DNA of 64,000 nt from Thermoplasmata archaeon (GCA_021816865.1 JAKAWX010000002.1:76110-140109), one strand, 5' to 3'; counted from the stretch's first letter, positions 47,794-56,955 are shown. Notes: generated by a model not told the origin, from the sequence alone. A program made the numbers and translations.

Positions 47794-49503
47794 GTGTTCG
47801 ACTTCCGCTCGGTCTGGGACGTCGTCCTGCTGGTCGGCCTCGTCGTGGCGATCGCTCCGTGGTTCGGGGCGTACCTGGGCCGCGTCTACATGAACCGGCC
47901 CGCGTTCGGCGACGCGATCCTCGCGCCGATCGAGAGCGCCCTCTACCGGTTGCTCGGCACGTCGCCGCGCAGTGCGATGCGCTCGAGCGAGTACATGCTC
48001 GCGGTGCTGTTCGTCAACGGCGGGGTCTTCGTGTTCCTCTTCGTCTTCCTCGCGCTCCAGCACGCGCTGCCGCTCGACGCGACCGGGGCGCCGAACATGC
48101 ACTGGACGCTCGCGTTCCACTCGGCGGCGAGCTTCACGACGAACACCGACTTCACGCACTTCACGAACGAGAGCCAGTTGAGCCTCGGCGCGCTGATGGT
48201 CGCCTGGCCCCTCGCGCTCTTCCTGTCGGCCGCCACCGGGCTCTCGGTCGCCGCCGCGATGGTCCGCGGGTTCGTCCGCAAGGACGGGACGCTCGGGAAC
48301 TTCTACGTCGACCTCGTCCGCACGATGACCCGGGTCCTCATGCCTCTCGCGTTCCTCCTCGCCCTCGCGCTCGTGCTGCTGGGGGTCCCCGAGACGCTCA
48401 CCAACTACGCGATCGCTCACCCGCTCACCGGCGGAACCCAGACGATCTACCTCGGCCCGGTCGCGAGCTTCCAGGCGATCTCTTTCCTCGGGACGAACGG
48501 CGGCGGGTTCTACTCGACCAACGCGGCGAGCCCGCTCGCGAACCCGAGCGCGGTCTCGGACCTCCTCGGAACGTTCGCGATGATGTTGATCCCGTTCTCG
48601 ACGCCGTTCGCGTTCGGCCAGATCGTGCGGCGCAAGGGCGAGGCGTGGCCGTTCATGGGCACGATCCTGATCGTCTTCGCGATCGCGCTCGGTCTCTTCG
48701 TGGCGTACCAGGCGGCGGTGAACCCCGCGCTGGCGGGACTCTCGGGCCTCGGCCCGCAGACCGCAGGGTACCCGGTCGGCCAGGAGACCCGCTTCGGCCT
48801 CACGGACGGCTCGCTCTTCCAGGTCGTGAGCGTCTACACGAACACGGGCGCGAACAACATGCAGATCGGCGCGCTCGCCCCGGTCGCCCAGCTCGTCCTT
48901 CTGTTCGGGATGTTCACCCAGAGCACCCCGGGCGGCGACGGCACCGGGTTCGGGATGCTCCTGCTGTTCGCCATCCTCGGGATCTTCGTGGGCGGACTCA
49001 TGGTCGGGCGGAGCCCCGAGTACCTCGGCAAGAAGGTAGGGACCGGCCACGTGAAGTGGGCGGCGCTCGCGCTCCTCACGCACCCGGCGCTCATCCTCGT
49101 GCCGTTCGTCCTCGCGGTCGCCGGCGGCTTCGTGACGGTCGCGTCCGGGTCGCTGCCGGCCTCGGCGCACACGTTCACGGCGGTCCTCTACGAGTTCACG
49201 TCCGAGGCGGCCAACAACGGGAGCGCGCTCGGCGCTTCGTCGTTCAACGACACCACGTGGTTCTTCAACATCGCCGGCGGGCTCGTGATGCTCCTCGGCC
49301 GCTTCGTGCCGATCTTCGCGATGCTCAAGGTCGGCGGGATGTTCTCGGAGGAGAGCGTCCTCCCCCCGGGCCCGGGGACGCTGCGGACGGCGAGCGCGAC
49401 CTTCACGGTCTACATCACGCTCTTCCTGATCATCGTCTCGGTCCTGCTGTTCCTGCCGGTCATCGCGCTCGGTCCGCTCGCCCAGATCGTGGGAGGCCCC
49501 TAG
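47794..49503 (+). CDS. kdpA: KdpA, potassium-translocating subunit
   Basis: The protein has 569 residues, about ten helices and the four selectivity-filter-like loops of KdpA: 'TNTDFTHF', 'GTNGGGFYSTNAAS', 'YTNTGANN' and 'EFTSEAANNGSALG'. It selects and conducts K+. Typical family length is about 555-570. The GTG start lies 15 bases after kdpF and the stop abuts kdpB. It works with KdpB at very low external K+. Confidence 0.95.
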   Translation: MFDFRSVWDVVLLVGLVVAIAPWFGAYLGRVYMNRPAFGDAILAPIESALYRLLGTSPRSAMRSSEYMLAVLFVNGGVFVFLFVFLALQHALPLDATGAPNMHWTLAFHSAASFTTNTDFTHFTNESQLSLGALMVAWPLALFLSAATGLSVAAAMVRGFVRKDGTLGNFYVDLVRTMTRVLMPLAFLLALALVLLGVPETLTNYAIAHPLTGGTQTIYLGPVASFQAISFLGTNGGGFYSTNAASPLANPSAVSDLLGTFAMMLIPFSTPFAFGQIVRRKGEAWPFMGTILIVFAIALGLFVAYQAAVNPALAGLSGLGPQTAGYPVGQETRFGLTDGSLFQVVSVYTNTGANNMQIGALAPVAQLVLLFGMFTQSTPGGDGTGFGMLLLFAILGIFVGGLMVGRSPEYLGKKVGTGHVKWAALALLTHPALILVPFVLAVAGGFVTVASGSLPASAHTFTAVLYEFTSEAANNGSALGASSFNDTTWFFNIAGGLVMLLGRFVPIFAMLKVGGMFSEESVLPPGPGTLRTASATFTVYITLFLIIVSVLLFLPVIALGPLAQIVGGP

Positions 49504-51636
49504 ATGGACGAGGACGCTCCCCCGCCGGGGTCGGTGGTCTCGGTCCGCCGGGTTCCCCACACCTCGATCGTCCGGGTGCTGGTCGACTCGTTCAAGCTGT
49601 TCCGCCCCGGCCAGCAGGTCCGCTCGCCCGTGATGTTCTGCGTCTACGTGCTCTTCCTGTTCCTCGTCGGGATCACGCTCGTGCCCCGGGTGTTTCCCGA
49701 CCTCGTCGGCACGTACAACCCGTCGTACTACCTGTGGATCACGGTCATCCTTTTCCTCACCCTCTGGTTCGCGAACGTCTCGACGGCGATCGCGGAGGCG
49801 CAGGGCCGCGCGCGGGCCGACGCGCTGCGGACGATCCGCAGCGGCATCCGGGCCCGTCAGGTGCTGCCGGACGGCACGACCCAGTGGGTGCCGTCGGACG
49901 TCCTCCACGTCGGGGACACCGTCGAGATCCGCCCTGGCGAGCCTGTCCCCATGGACGGGGACGTCACGCAGGGCGCGGCGTTGATCGACGAGGCGATGAT
50001 GACCGGCGAGTCCGAGCCGGTCACCCGGGAGAGCGGCGGCGACAAGACGAGCGTGCTCGGGGGCACGCAGGTCCTCCAGGGGACGGCCCGCATCCGGGTT
50101 ACGGCCGTGCGGGGCGAGTCGTTCCTCGACCGGCTGATCCGGCTCGTCGAGGGCCAGGGCCGCGAGCCGACCCCGAACGAGCTCGCGCTCGGGGTGCTGC
50201 TCTCGGCGCTGACGGTCGCGCTCTTCACGGTCGTCGTGACGTTCGTCTACCTCGCCCACTTCACCGACATCGTCACGGTCGACCTCGGGACGATCGTGGC
50301 CCTGTTCGTCTGCCTGATGCCGACGACGATCGGCGCGCTCCTGCCCGCGATCGGGATCTCGGGCATCAACCGGACCGCGCGCGCGAACGTCATCACGAAG
50401 TCCGGTAAGGCCGTCGAGGCGGCCGGAGACCTCGACGTGCTGATCCTCGACAAAACCGGCACGATCACCGTCGGCAACCGCCTCGCCTCTCAGTTCGTTG
50501 CCGCGCCGGGGGTCCCGATGCCCGAGCTGCTCGAGGGGGCGCTCCTCGCCTCGAGCCTGGACGACACGCCCGAGGGCCGCTCGATCGTCCGACTCGCCGC
50601 CCGGCGGAACGCGCCGACGCGCCGGCTCGAGCCCGGGAAGTTCAAGGTCCTGCCGTTCACCGCCGAGCGACGGATGAGCGGGATCACCCTCCCCGACGGG
50701 GTCGAGGTGTTCAAGGGGTCCCTTCAGGCGATGGAGACCTACGGGGCGGTCCTCCCGCTCGAGCTGCGCCGCGCCGCGGCCGAGGCGTCGAAGGAGGGGA
50801 TGACCCCGCTCGCGATCTCGTTCAACCGCCGGGCGATCGGCCTTGTCTTCCTCAAGGACGTGGTGAAGCCGGGGATCCGCGACCGCCTGCGCGAGCTCAA
50901 GACGATGGGGATCCGAACGATCATGTGCACCGGCGACAACCGTCTCACGGCCGCCGCGATCGCCCGCGAGAGCGGGGTCGACGAGTACGTCGCCGAGGCG
51001 CGACCGGAGTCCAAGCTCTTGCTCATCGATCGGGAGAAGGCGAAGGGCCGTTTGGTCGCCATGACGGGGGACGGGACGAACGACGCCCCGGCGCTCGCCC
51101 GAGCCGACGTGGGCCTCGCGATGAACAGCGGCACGAGCGCCGCGAAGGAGGCCGGCAACATGGTCGACCTCGACAACGATCCCACGAAGCTGATCGAGGT
51201 CGTGTCGATCGGCAAGCAGCTCCTGATCACGCGGGGTGCCCTCACGACGTTCTCGATCACGAACGACGTCGCGAAGTACTTCGCGATCATCCCGGCGATC
51301 TTCATCGGGTCGGGGTCGGCGACGCTTCCGGGGATCGAGATCATGAACATCCTCGGGATGACGAATCCGCACCTCGCGGTCCTCTCCGCGCTCCTGTTCA
51401 ACGGTCTTATCATCCCGATCCTGATCCCGCTCGCGATCGTCGGGGTCCCGTTCCGACCGCGCAGCGCGATCGACCTCCTGCGTCGCAACCTGATCCTCTA
51501 CGGGTTCGGCGGGCTCGTGAGCGCGTTCGTCGGGATCAAGCTGCTCTACCTCCTGCTCAGCTACCTCAGTACGACCTCCTTCTCGGCCCAGGTCGGCGGG
51601 ATCGTCGGCCACCTGCTCCCGCTCGGAGGCCTATGA
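49504..51636 (+). CDS. kdpB: KdpB, P-type ATPase subunit
   Basis: The protein has 710 residues. P-type motifs are the phosphorylated Asp316 in 'LDKTGTITVGN', the TGES loop 'MMTGESEPV', 'TGDGTNDAPAL' and 'KFKVLPFTAERRMSG' in the nucleotide domain. Seven helices are expected. The ATG begins right after the kdpA stop, and the stop overlaps kdpC (ATGA). It energises K+ uptake. The E. coli serine that is phosphorylated for inhibition lies in the same TGES loop, which is present here. Confidence 0.96.
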   Translation: MDEDAPPPGSVVSVRRVPHTSIVRVLVDSFKLFRPGQQVRSPVMFCVYVLFLFLVGITLVPRVFPDLVGTYNPSYYLWITVILFLTLWFANVSTAIAEAQGRARADALRTIRSGIRARQVLPDGTTQWVPSDVLHVGDTVEIRPGEPVPMDGDVTQGAALIDEAMMTGESEPVTRESGGDKTSVLGGTQVLQGTARIRVTAVRGESFLDRLIRLVEGQGREPTPNELALGVLLSALTVALFTVVVTFVYLAHFTDIVTVDLGTIVALFVCLMPTTIGALLPAIGISGINRTARANVITKSGKAVEAAGDLDVLILDKTGTITVGNRLASQFVAAPGVPMPELLEGALLASSLDDTPEGRSIVRLAARRNAPTRRLEPGKFKVLPFTAERRMSGITLPDGVEVFKGSLQAMETYGAVLPLELRRAAAEASKEGMTPLAISFNRRAIGLVFLKDVVKPGIRDRLRELKTMGIRTIMCTGDNRLTAAAIARESGVDEYVAEARPESKLLLIDREKAKGRLVAMTGDGTNDAPALARADVGLAMNSGTSAAKEAGNMVDLDNDPTKLIEVVSIGKQLLITRGALTTFSITNDVAKYFAIIPAIFIGSGSATLPGIEIMNILGMTNPHLAVLSALLFNGLIIPILIPLAIVGVPFRPRSAIDLLRRNLILYGFGGLVSAFVGIKLLYLLLSYLSTTSFSAQVGGIVGHLLPLGGL

Positions 51637-52265
51637 GCGCGCCCGCCGCGCCGCCCGCCCCGCGCCCGCCCGCGCGGGTCCATTCGGCCGCCGGCCACCT
51701 GCGGGCGACCGCCGTCGTCCTCGTGCTCGTGGTCCTCGGTGCGGGGGTCGCCTACCCGCTGGTCGTGACCGGGATCGCCGAGCTGATCGCCCCGGGGACC
51801 GCCAACGGCTCGCTTCTGCACGGCCCGAACGGCACGGTGGTCGGCTCGTCGCTCATCGCCCAGAACCTGAGCGCACCGTACCTCTTCTGGGCCCGCCCCT
51901 CACTCACCGACTACAACATGACGCTCGGAGCCGGTAGTGTCCCCGGCCCGAGCGACCCCGCGCTCCGCAGCCTCCTCAACGAAACCCTATCGTACATGCG
52001 GCTCTATGGCAACCTCAGTGTGAACGCGACGGTGCCGTTCGATTGGGCCGCCCCGTCGGCGTCGTCGCTCGACCCGGACCTAGTCCCCGAGGCCGTCCTC
52101 GTCCAGGTCCCCCGGGTCGCCGCCGCCACGAACCTCTCGATCGCGTTCCTCCAGGGGTTCGTGAACGCGCACATCGTGAACCCGCTCATCCCGTACCTCG
52201 GCGTACCGTTCGTTAACGTCCTTTCGCTCGACCTCGCGCTCCTGCCGCTGATCGGGAAGGCCTGA
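51633..52265 (+). CDS. kdpC: KdpC, potassium-pump periplasmic-side subunit
   Basis: The 210-residue protein has one N-terminal helix (about 28-48, 'VVLVLVVLGAGVAYPLVVTGI') and an exterior domain with the family motifs 'GTVVGSSLIAQ', 'FWARPSLTDYN' and 'LDLALLPLIG'. It contains a longer insertion between 'PGPSDPALRSLLN' and the end than E. coli KdpC. The C-terminus ends two bases before the universal stress protein gene. It stabilises the pump and may help K+ delivery. Confidence 0.9.
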   Translation: MSAPAAPPAPRPPARVHSAAGHLRATAVVLVLVVLGAGVAYPLVVTGIAELIAPGTANGSLLHGPNGTVVGSSLIAQNLSAPYLFWARPSLTDYNMTLGAGSVPGPSDPALRSLLNETLSYMRLYGNLSVNATVPFDWAAPSASSLDPDLVPEAVLVQVPRVAAATNLSIAFLQGFVNAHIVNPLIPYLGVPFVNVLSLDLALLPLIGKA

Positions 52266-52267
52266 CG

Positions 52268-53077
52268 ATGTACCGGCGGATCCTCATTCCCGTCCAGGAG
52301 CCGCCCGAGGTCGAGCCGCTGATCCGCTTCGCGTCGATGCTGCTCGAGGCCGACGGCGAAGTGCGCGTCCTCCATGTCATCCCGACGACGACGCTTCCCC
52401 AGGTGACCCGGGAGTGGAGGGCGTCGGTCCGCCTGGTCGTTCCCGCGCACGAAGCGGGGGCGGCGCTCGACGTCCGGGTCGACCCCGAGGTCCGGGCGGC
52501 GACGGACGTCCCCGGCGAGATCCTCGAGAGCGCGGAGTCGCACAACGTCGACGCGATCCTTCTCACGCTGCGCGGCGACCGCCGCAGCCGGAATCCGTTC
52601 GTCGGTCACACGGCGACCGGGATCCTCCACCACGCGCGCTGCGACGTCCTGGTCGTCAATCGTCTTGCGCTCGCCGCCGACACGATCCCGCGGATCCTCC
52701 TTCCGACGCTCCGCGAGATGCCGACCCCGACCGCGATGCGGGTCGCGGAGGACATCGCCGTACACTCCCCCGGGGCTCCCGTGATCGCGCTCTCGATCGC
52801 GCCGTCGGGCGACCGGGCCGCGGAGCGCGGGGGGGCGAGCGACAAGGGGTTCCGCGGTGTGCCGATCCGCCGCAAGCGCTCGATCTTTCCCGCGAAGATC
52901 CTCGGGCGACGCCACCGGCTCCCCGAGCTGATCGTTCAGGCCGCCCAGCGCGAGCGGTTCGGCTTCGTGATCGTCGGGGAGGAGCCGGACCCGTCGGGCA
53001 CCCCCCTGCTCACGCGGCGTTTCCTCGAAGACCTGTTCCGGGCGGCCCCGTGCCCGGTGATGGCGATACGGGGCTAG
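52268..53077 (+). CDS. Universal stress protein, tandem domains, in the kdp operon
   Basis: The protein has 269 residues. The first half is a UspA domain ('YRRILIPVQEPPEVEPLIRFASML', 'VDAILLTLRGDRRSRNPFVGHTATGILHHARCDVLVV'); its G-x2-G-x9-G ATP motif is degenerate. The second half is a diverged Usp-like domain ('RFGFVIVGEE', 'PCPVMAI'). It lies two bases after kdpC on the same mRNA. Haloarchaeal kdp operons carry a Usp-type gene (kdpQ), so a regulatory or stabilising role for the pump is likely. Confidence 0.82.
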   Translation: MYRRILIPVQEPPEVEPLIRFASMLLEADGEVRVLHVIPTTTLPQVTREWRASVRLVVPAHEAGAALDVRVDPEVRAATDVPGEILESAESHNVDAILLTLRGDRRSRNPFVGHTATGILHHARCDVLVVNRLALAADTIPRILLPTLREMPTPTAMRVAEDIAVHSPGAPVIALSIAPSGDRAAERGGASDKGFRGVPIRRKRSIFPAKILGRRHRLPELIVQAAQRERFGFVIVGEEPDPSGTPLLTRRFLEDLFRAAPCPVMAIRG

Positions 53078-53094
53078 CGGCGACGGTCCGAGCG

Positions 53095-53862
53095 ATGGGC
53101 GAGCTCTGGTTCGTCGGCCTCGGCCTGGGGGACGAGCGCGGCCTGAGCCGGCGGGGCCTCGCGGCGCTCGCAGCGGCCGACGTCGTCTTCGCGGAGGAGT
53201 ACACGGCGGTCGCCCCGCCCGGCACGCTCGACCGGCTCGCCGACGAGATCGGACGCCCGATCCGTTCGCTCGACCGGGCGGAGCTCGAGGCAGAAACGCC
53301 TATCCTCGATGCGCTCGGGACGCACGCTCGCGTCGCCCTCCTCGTGGTCGGCGACCCGTTCGCGGCGACGACGCATGTCGCACTGCGGCTGGCGGCCGAA
53401 GACCACGGCCACGCGTGGCGCTACGTCCCGAACGCGAGCATCCTCACCGCGGCGCCCGGGCTCCTCGGCCTCATGCCGTACCGCTTCGGGCGCACGGTCT
53501 CGCTCCCGTTCCCGGCGCCCGGTTACGCTCCCCGCTCGCCGCTCGAGCAGATCGCGGGGAACCGGGAGCGGGGCCTGCACACCCTCGTCCTGCTCGACCT
53601 GCGCCCGGCCGAGGGTCGGTTCCTCGGGGCCGCCGAGGCGCTCGGCCTCCTGCGGGAGCGGGACGCGGAGCGGACGATCCTTCCCGACGACGCCCCGGTC
53701 GCGGTCGTGGCCCGGGTCGGACGGGACGACGCGCGCGCGTGGTACGGCCGCTTCGACCGCCTCCGGGCCGTCGACTTCGGACCGCCGATGCACGCGCTCG
53801 TCGTCCCCGCACCCGACCTCCACTTCGAGGAGGCGGCGGCGCTCCGGCGCTTCGAAACGTAA
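53095..53862 (+). CDS. dphB: Diphthine synthase
   Basis: This 255-residue SAM-dependent methyltransferase of the tetrapyrrole-methylase fold opens 'LWFVGLGLGDERGLSRRGLAALAAADVVFAEEYT', the Dph5/DphB signature. 'LLVVGDPFAATTHVALRLAAED' contains the GDP-x2-A-T-T-H motif, and 'NASILTAAPGLLGLMPYRFGRTVSLPF' follows. It trimethylates the diphthamide precursor on elongation factor 2. It starts 17 bases after the stress-protein gene, probably by read-through of the kdp transcript or its own promoter. Confidence 0.93.
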   Translation: MGELWFVGLGLGDERGLSRRGLAALAAADVVFAEEYTAVAPPGTLDRLADEIGRPIRSLDRAELEAETPILDALGTHARVALLVVGDPFAATTHVALRLAAEDHGHAWRYVPNASILTAAPGLLGLMPYRFGRTVSLPFPAPGYAPRSPLEQIAGNRERGLHTLVLLDLRPAEGRFLGAAEALGLLRERDAERTILPDDAPVAVVARVGRDDARAWYGRFDRLRAVDFGPPMHALVVPAPDLHFEEAAALRRFET

Positions 53863-53893
53863 GACGCCTCCGCGGCGGCCGCCCTCGGAGGAC

Positions 53894-54277
53894 CTAGGCG
53901 CGGGCGGTGCCGGGCAAGAGTGCCTCCGCGAACTGCCGGATCCGGAACGGGCGCAGCAGCACGACGTCCGGCCGGTGGGCGGCGTCCGGCATCGACGGAG
54001 GGCGGGACGCCGGCGCGACCAGGATCACGCGCAAGGCGGGGTGGATCGCCCGGGCGTTGGCGACGAGGCTCGTCGGGCTCCCCTCTGCGAGGTTCACGTC
54101 CGCGACCATCAGCCCCGGGCGGCGGGCGCTCACGAGCTCGAGCGCGTGCGAGACCCCCTCTGCCTCGCCTTCCACCCGGAAGTGGTGGAGCCGAAGAAGC
54201 CCCCGCAAGAGGACGCGGGTCTCCTCGTCGCCGGCGACCACGATCGCCGTTGACCCCCCGTTCGACGGGGCGCTCAC
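53894..54277 (-). CDS. Stand-alone receiver-like protein
   Basis: The protein has 127 residues and fits a response-regulator receiver: an N-terminal acidic pair 'GDEE', phospho-acceptor Asp in 'LMVADVNL', Ala/Pro-rich switch region 'VILVAPAS' and the final 'LLRPFRI'. The invariant lysine before Pro is replaced by Arg, so phosphotransfer may be altered or absent. There is no output domain and no histidine kinase gene nearby. GTG start. A gtac-6-gtac near-palindrome (54325-54338) lies upstream. Confidence 0.72.
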   Translation of the reverse strand: MSAPSNGGSTAIVVAGDEETRVLLRGLLRLHHFRVEGEAEGVSHALELVSARRPGLMVADVNLAEGSPTSLVANARAIHPALRVILVAPASRPPSMPDAAHRPDVVLLRPFRIRQFAEALLPGTARA

Positions 54278-54324
54278 GTTGGTGCTCCCGGTGCGCGGCC
54301 CGTTGCGGGAACCGAGCAGGTAAC

Positions 54325-54338
54325 GTACTCAATGGTAC
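54325..54338. repeat. Near-palindrome upstream of the receiver gene
   Basis: gtac-tcaatg-gtac lies about 50 bases upstream of the receiver-protein start, in an AT-rich patch with ctattttt. It could be an operator or part of the promoter for the leftward gene. Confidence 0.4.
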
Positions 54339-54404
54339 AATGGGCTATTTTTCCCTTCCCCGTACCCGTACGGCCCGTTCCGTCCGTTCCCGGGGCGCTC
54401 GCCG

Positions 54405-55967
54405 TCATGCCCCGACGGTGCCCGCAGGGACGCGGACGCCCCAGTCGACGACGCCCGCCGACCGCAAGAGCGCGTCGAGCGCGTCGTGGTAGTGGACCGC
54501 CGGCGCGGTGAGCAACGCTCGGGCCGCGTCCGCGAGCGCGCCGCCGAACTCCTTCTCGGTCGGCGTGAACTGCCAGGCGTGCGCGCCGGCGCGCCCGACC
54601 GCGAGCAGAAGGCCGTACGCGAGTCCCCGCTCCTTTCCGTCGCGGGGCAGCGAGCCGAGGATCGTCCGCTCCGCTCCGGCCTCCCGGTGCGTCCGGTACT
54701 CCCGCGCGACCCGGTCGACCCAGGCCGCCTCCCGCACCAGTCGGTCGTAGCGGGGGAGGGTGTCGAGCAGCTCGCGTTCGTCGTTGCGGCGCTGGGCCCG
54801 TTTGAGGACCTCCGCGATCCGACCGGGCGCTCCGCGCGCCTCGTCAACCAGGCGGCGGACCTCGGCGGGGTCGTCGACGATCGTCCGCGCGATCATCTCC
54901 GCGTGGTCCGGCCAGAGTCGCTCGAGGGCGCGGCTCGCGCTCGGCTCGTCGACCTCGAAGTACCGCGCGCCGTCGCCGAGCACCGATTCGAGAGCGCGGC
55001 GCTCGACGGGGGACGGGCGGAGGTCGTTTAAGAACGCCTCGCGGCGGTCGCCGTAGCAGACGCCGCCCGCGACGTACGTCGGGCGGCTCGTCCGCTCGAC
55101 GCGGGGCTTCACCTCCGCGACGTAGGCGTCGAGGAGCTGCGCGTCGGAGAGGCGGCCGAGCTCGTAGTTCCGTCGGAGCCCGCGCGGGAGGCCGGGGAGG
55201 TCGGCATGGACGCACTCGGGTCCCCCGCCGCAGCGCACGTTCAGCTGGGCGGAGACGGGGAACGTCGCGGCGGGGTCCGGGCTCGCGGTCCCGTCGGAGA
55301 GGCTCCCGAGCAGATGGCGGTCGTCCTTCGCGCAGCGCCGGCAGACCCGGAACGCGGTGCGGGCCCCCGGCCAGCCGACCTCGACGTACGGGCGCGCCTC
55401 CCCGGCCGCGAGGTGGGGGCAGACGTACCGGTGGTCGGTCGGGGTCTCGGTGAGACGGTACGGCAGGTCGGCGATCTTCTCCGAGCGGACCTCGGGGGGA
55501 GGTTCGTCCGAGCGCCCCGTGCACCAGAGCGCCTTCCGGGTCGCGAAGAAGTGGAGGCCCCGCCGGGCCCAGTCGATGTAGCCGAGCAGGAGCCGACTCG
55601 GGTCGTCCGACTGCTGAACGGCGACCTCGGCCTCCCGGTCGGTCCGCGCGAGGTTCGCGAACGAGACCGGGCCTCCCGGGAGCTCGAACTCCACGACCGT
55701 GAGCGCGGGCCGCTCGAGGTGGTACCGGAGCAGCCCCGCGTACGCCCGAGCGAGCGGGTCGCCCCACCGCGTCAGGCGGTCGAGGCGCTTCGAGTCGTCC
55801 CGGGCCGATCGGACCTCCTCGAGCTCCGCCCGTCGGCGGTCGAACCGCTCGGTCGGGCAGTCCGGGGTGAGCCGGGGAAGGAGCGGGTCCACGGAGTCCC
55901 GGAGGACCTTCGCACGCGCGGCGAGGTCGTGCTCCCGGCTCCCCGAACCCTTGCGGAGACGCGCCAT
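54405..55967 (-). CDS. Conserved-looking hypothetical protein with cysteine/histidine clusters
   Basis: The protein has 520 residues and no signal peptide or membrane helix. Metal-type clusters occur mid-protein: 'YVCPHLAAGE', 'FRVCRRCAKDDRH' and 'VRCGGGPECVHADLPGLPRG', about five to six Cys/His positions within 80 residues. The N-terminal part has 'LLGYIDWARRGLHFFATRKALWCTG'. The C-terminal third is helical and charged. I do not recognise the family. A zinc-dependent nucleic-acid-binding protein is one possibility. A TATA-like ccataagta lies 31-39 bases before the ATG, so it is a genuine, probably single gene. Confidence 0.65.
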   Translation of the reverse strand: MARLRKGSGSREHDLAARAKVLRDSVDPLLPRLTPDCPTERFDRRRAELEEVRSARDDSKRLDRLTRWGDPLARAYAGLLRYHLERPALTVVEFELPGGPVSFANLARTDREAEVAVQQSDDPSRLLLGYIDWARRGLHFFATRKALWCTGRSDEPPPEVRSEKIADLPYRLTETPTDHRYVCPHLAAGEARPYVEVGWPGARTAFRVCRRCAKDDRHLLGSLSDGTASPDPAATFPVSAQLNVRCGGGPECVHADLPGLPRGLRRNYELGRLSDAQLLDAYVAEVKPRVERTSRPTYVAGGVCYGDRREAFLNDLRPSPVERRALESVLGDGARYFEVDEPSASRALERLWPDHAEMIARTIVDDPAEVRRLVDEARGAPGRIAEVLKRAQRRNDERELLDTLPRYDRLVREAAWVDRVAREYRTHREAGAERTILGSLPRDGKERGLAYGLLLAVGRAGAHAWQFTPTEKEFGGALADAARALLTAPAVHYHDALDALLRSAGVVDWGVRVPAGTVGA

Positions 55968-55997
55968 GAGGGCCTCGTCGGGGCGAGCGGAAGGCGG

Positions 55998-56006
55998 TAC
56001 TTATGG
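55998..56006 (-). promoter_or_regulatory. TATA-like box for the hypothetical zinc-motif protein
   Basis: Minus-strand ccataagta lies 31-39 bases before the ATG at 55967. Confidence 0.5.
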
Positions 56007-56020
56007 CGGACGGGCTAGCG

Positions 56021-56587
56021 TTAGCGGCGGCAGGCGTCGAGGAAGTGGCGGAAGATCTCTCGACCCCCTTGGCTGTGTTCCACCTCGGGGTGGAACTGCA
56101 CGCCCCAGATCGTCCGCGTCGGATGGGCCATCGCCTGGACCGGGCAAACGGTCGAGTGGGCGAGCACCTCCCAGCCGGGAGGCGGGACGACGACCTGGTC
56201 GTTGTGGCTCGACCAGACCCTCAGTTGCCGTGGCAGGTCGACGAACATGGGATGCTCGGGTCGGTCGACCGTAAGATCGACCGACCCGAATTCGGGGGAC
56301 GGGGACCTCCCGACGCGCCCTCCGAACGTGCGGGCGAGGAACTGGTGTCCGACGCAGATCGCGAGGACCGGCACGGGGACGGTCCCGACCCACTCGTCGA
56401 TCCTCCCGAGCGGGGCGGTGCTGCCCTCGAGGCTGAGCGCTCCGCCCGAGAGGACGACCCCGTCGGCGTCCAGCTCGTCGAACGACACGGTGTTCGGGAC
56501 GATCCGCGTCTCGGCCCCGAGGTCGCGCAGGACGCGCCACTCGCGGTGGGTCCACTGGCCGCCGTTGTCGAGAACCGGGACCTTCAC
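56021..56587 (-). CDS. guaAA: GMP synthase glutamine amidotransferase subunit
   Basis: The 188-residue protein is a class I amidotransferase with nucleophile Cys78 ('AICVGHQ') and catalytic His166/Glu168 ('FHPEVEH'). The 'SSHNDQV' stretch is conserved in GuaA. In many archaea GMP synthase is split into this subunit and a separate ATP-pyrophosphatase subunit, which is not in this window. It starts with GTG overlapping the upstream gene stop by four bases and is the last gene of a four-gene operon. Confidence 0.9.
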   Translation of the reverse strand: MKVPVLDNGGQWTHREWRVLRDLGAETRIVPNTVSFDELDADGVVLSGGALSLEGSTAPLGRIDEWVGTVPVPVLAICVGHQFLARTFGGRVGRSPSPEFGSVDLTVDRPEHPMFVDLPRQLRVWSSHNDQVVVPPPGWEVLAHSTVCPVQAMAHPTRTIWGVQFHPEVEHSQGGREIFRHFLDACRR

Positions 56588-56955
56588 GTCCGCCCCCCGG
56601 TCCGTCGATCGGGCTCGGCCGTCGACTCCGCCGGGTCCCGGCCGAGCCTCGCCTCGATCCGGCCGACCGACTCCCGGACGGTCGAGATCTCCTGCCGCAT
56701 CTTCAGCATCTCCTCTTCGAACGGGGTGAACCCGGACGGGCTCATGATGCGCTGGGTGACGTAGATCCCGATGAAGATGGCACCGACCAGGGCGAGGATC
56801 GTCGTGAAGACCAGCGCGAAAACGAACGCGAGCGGGTCGCCGATCGCCGATTGGATGGGGAGCGTAAAGACGTGGGTGATCTCCGCGACCTCCACCACGA
56901 GGAGGACGACGATCAGCAGGACCCAGAGGAGGATCACGAGGCGGGACGGTCTCAC
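56584..56955 (-). CDS. Two-helix membrane protein with coiled-coil tail
   Basis: This protein of 123 residues has two long hydrophobic helices (about 6-29 and 40-66), then a soluble helix 'FEEEMLKMRQEISTVRESVGRIEARLG' typical of a coiled coil. It overlaps both neighbours by four bases (GTGA junctions). I recognise no family. Its position between an exported protein and the GMP synthase subunit is unexpected and may only reflect operon packing. Confidence 0.65.
   Translation of the reverse strand: MRPSRLVILLWVLLIVVLLVVEVAEITHVFTLPIQSAIGDPLAFVFALVFTTILALVGAIFIGIYVTQRIMSPSGFTPFEEEMLKMRQEISTVRESVGRIEARLGRDPAESTAEPDRRTGGRT

Noticed and set aside
47623-51612. Very long minus-strand open frame opposite the kdp genes
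   Set aside because: It is antisense to kdpA and kdpB, rich in Arg, Asp, Glu and Gly with no domain; such frames are expected in GC-rich coding DNA.
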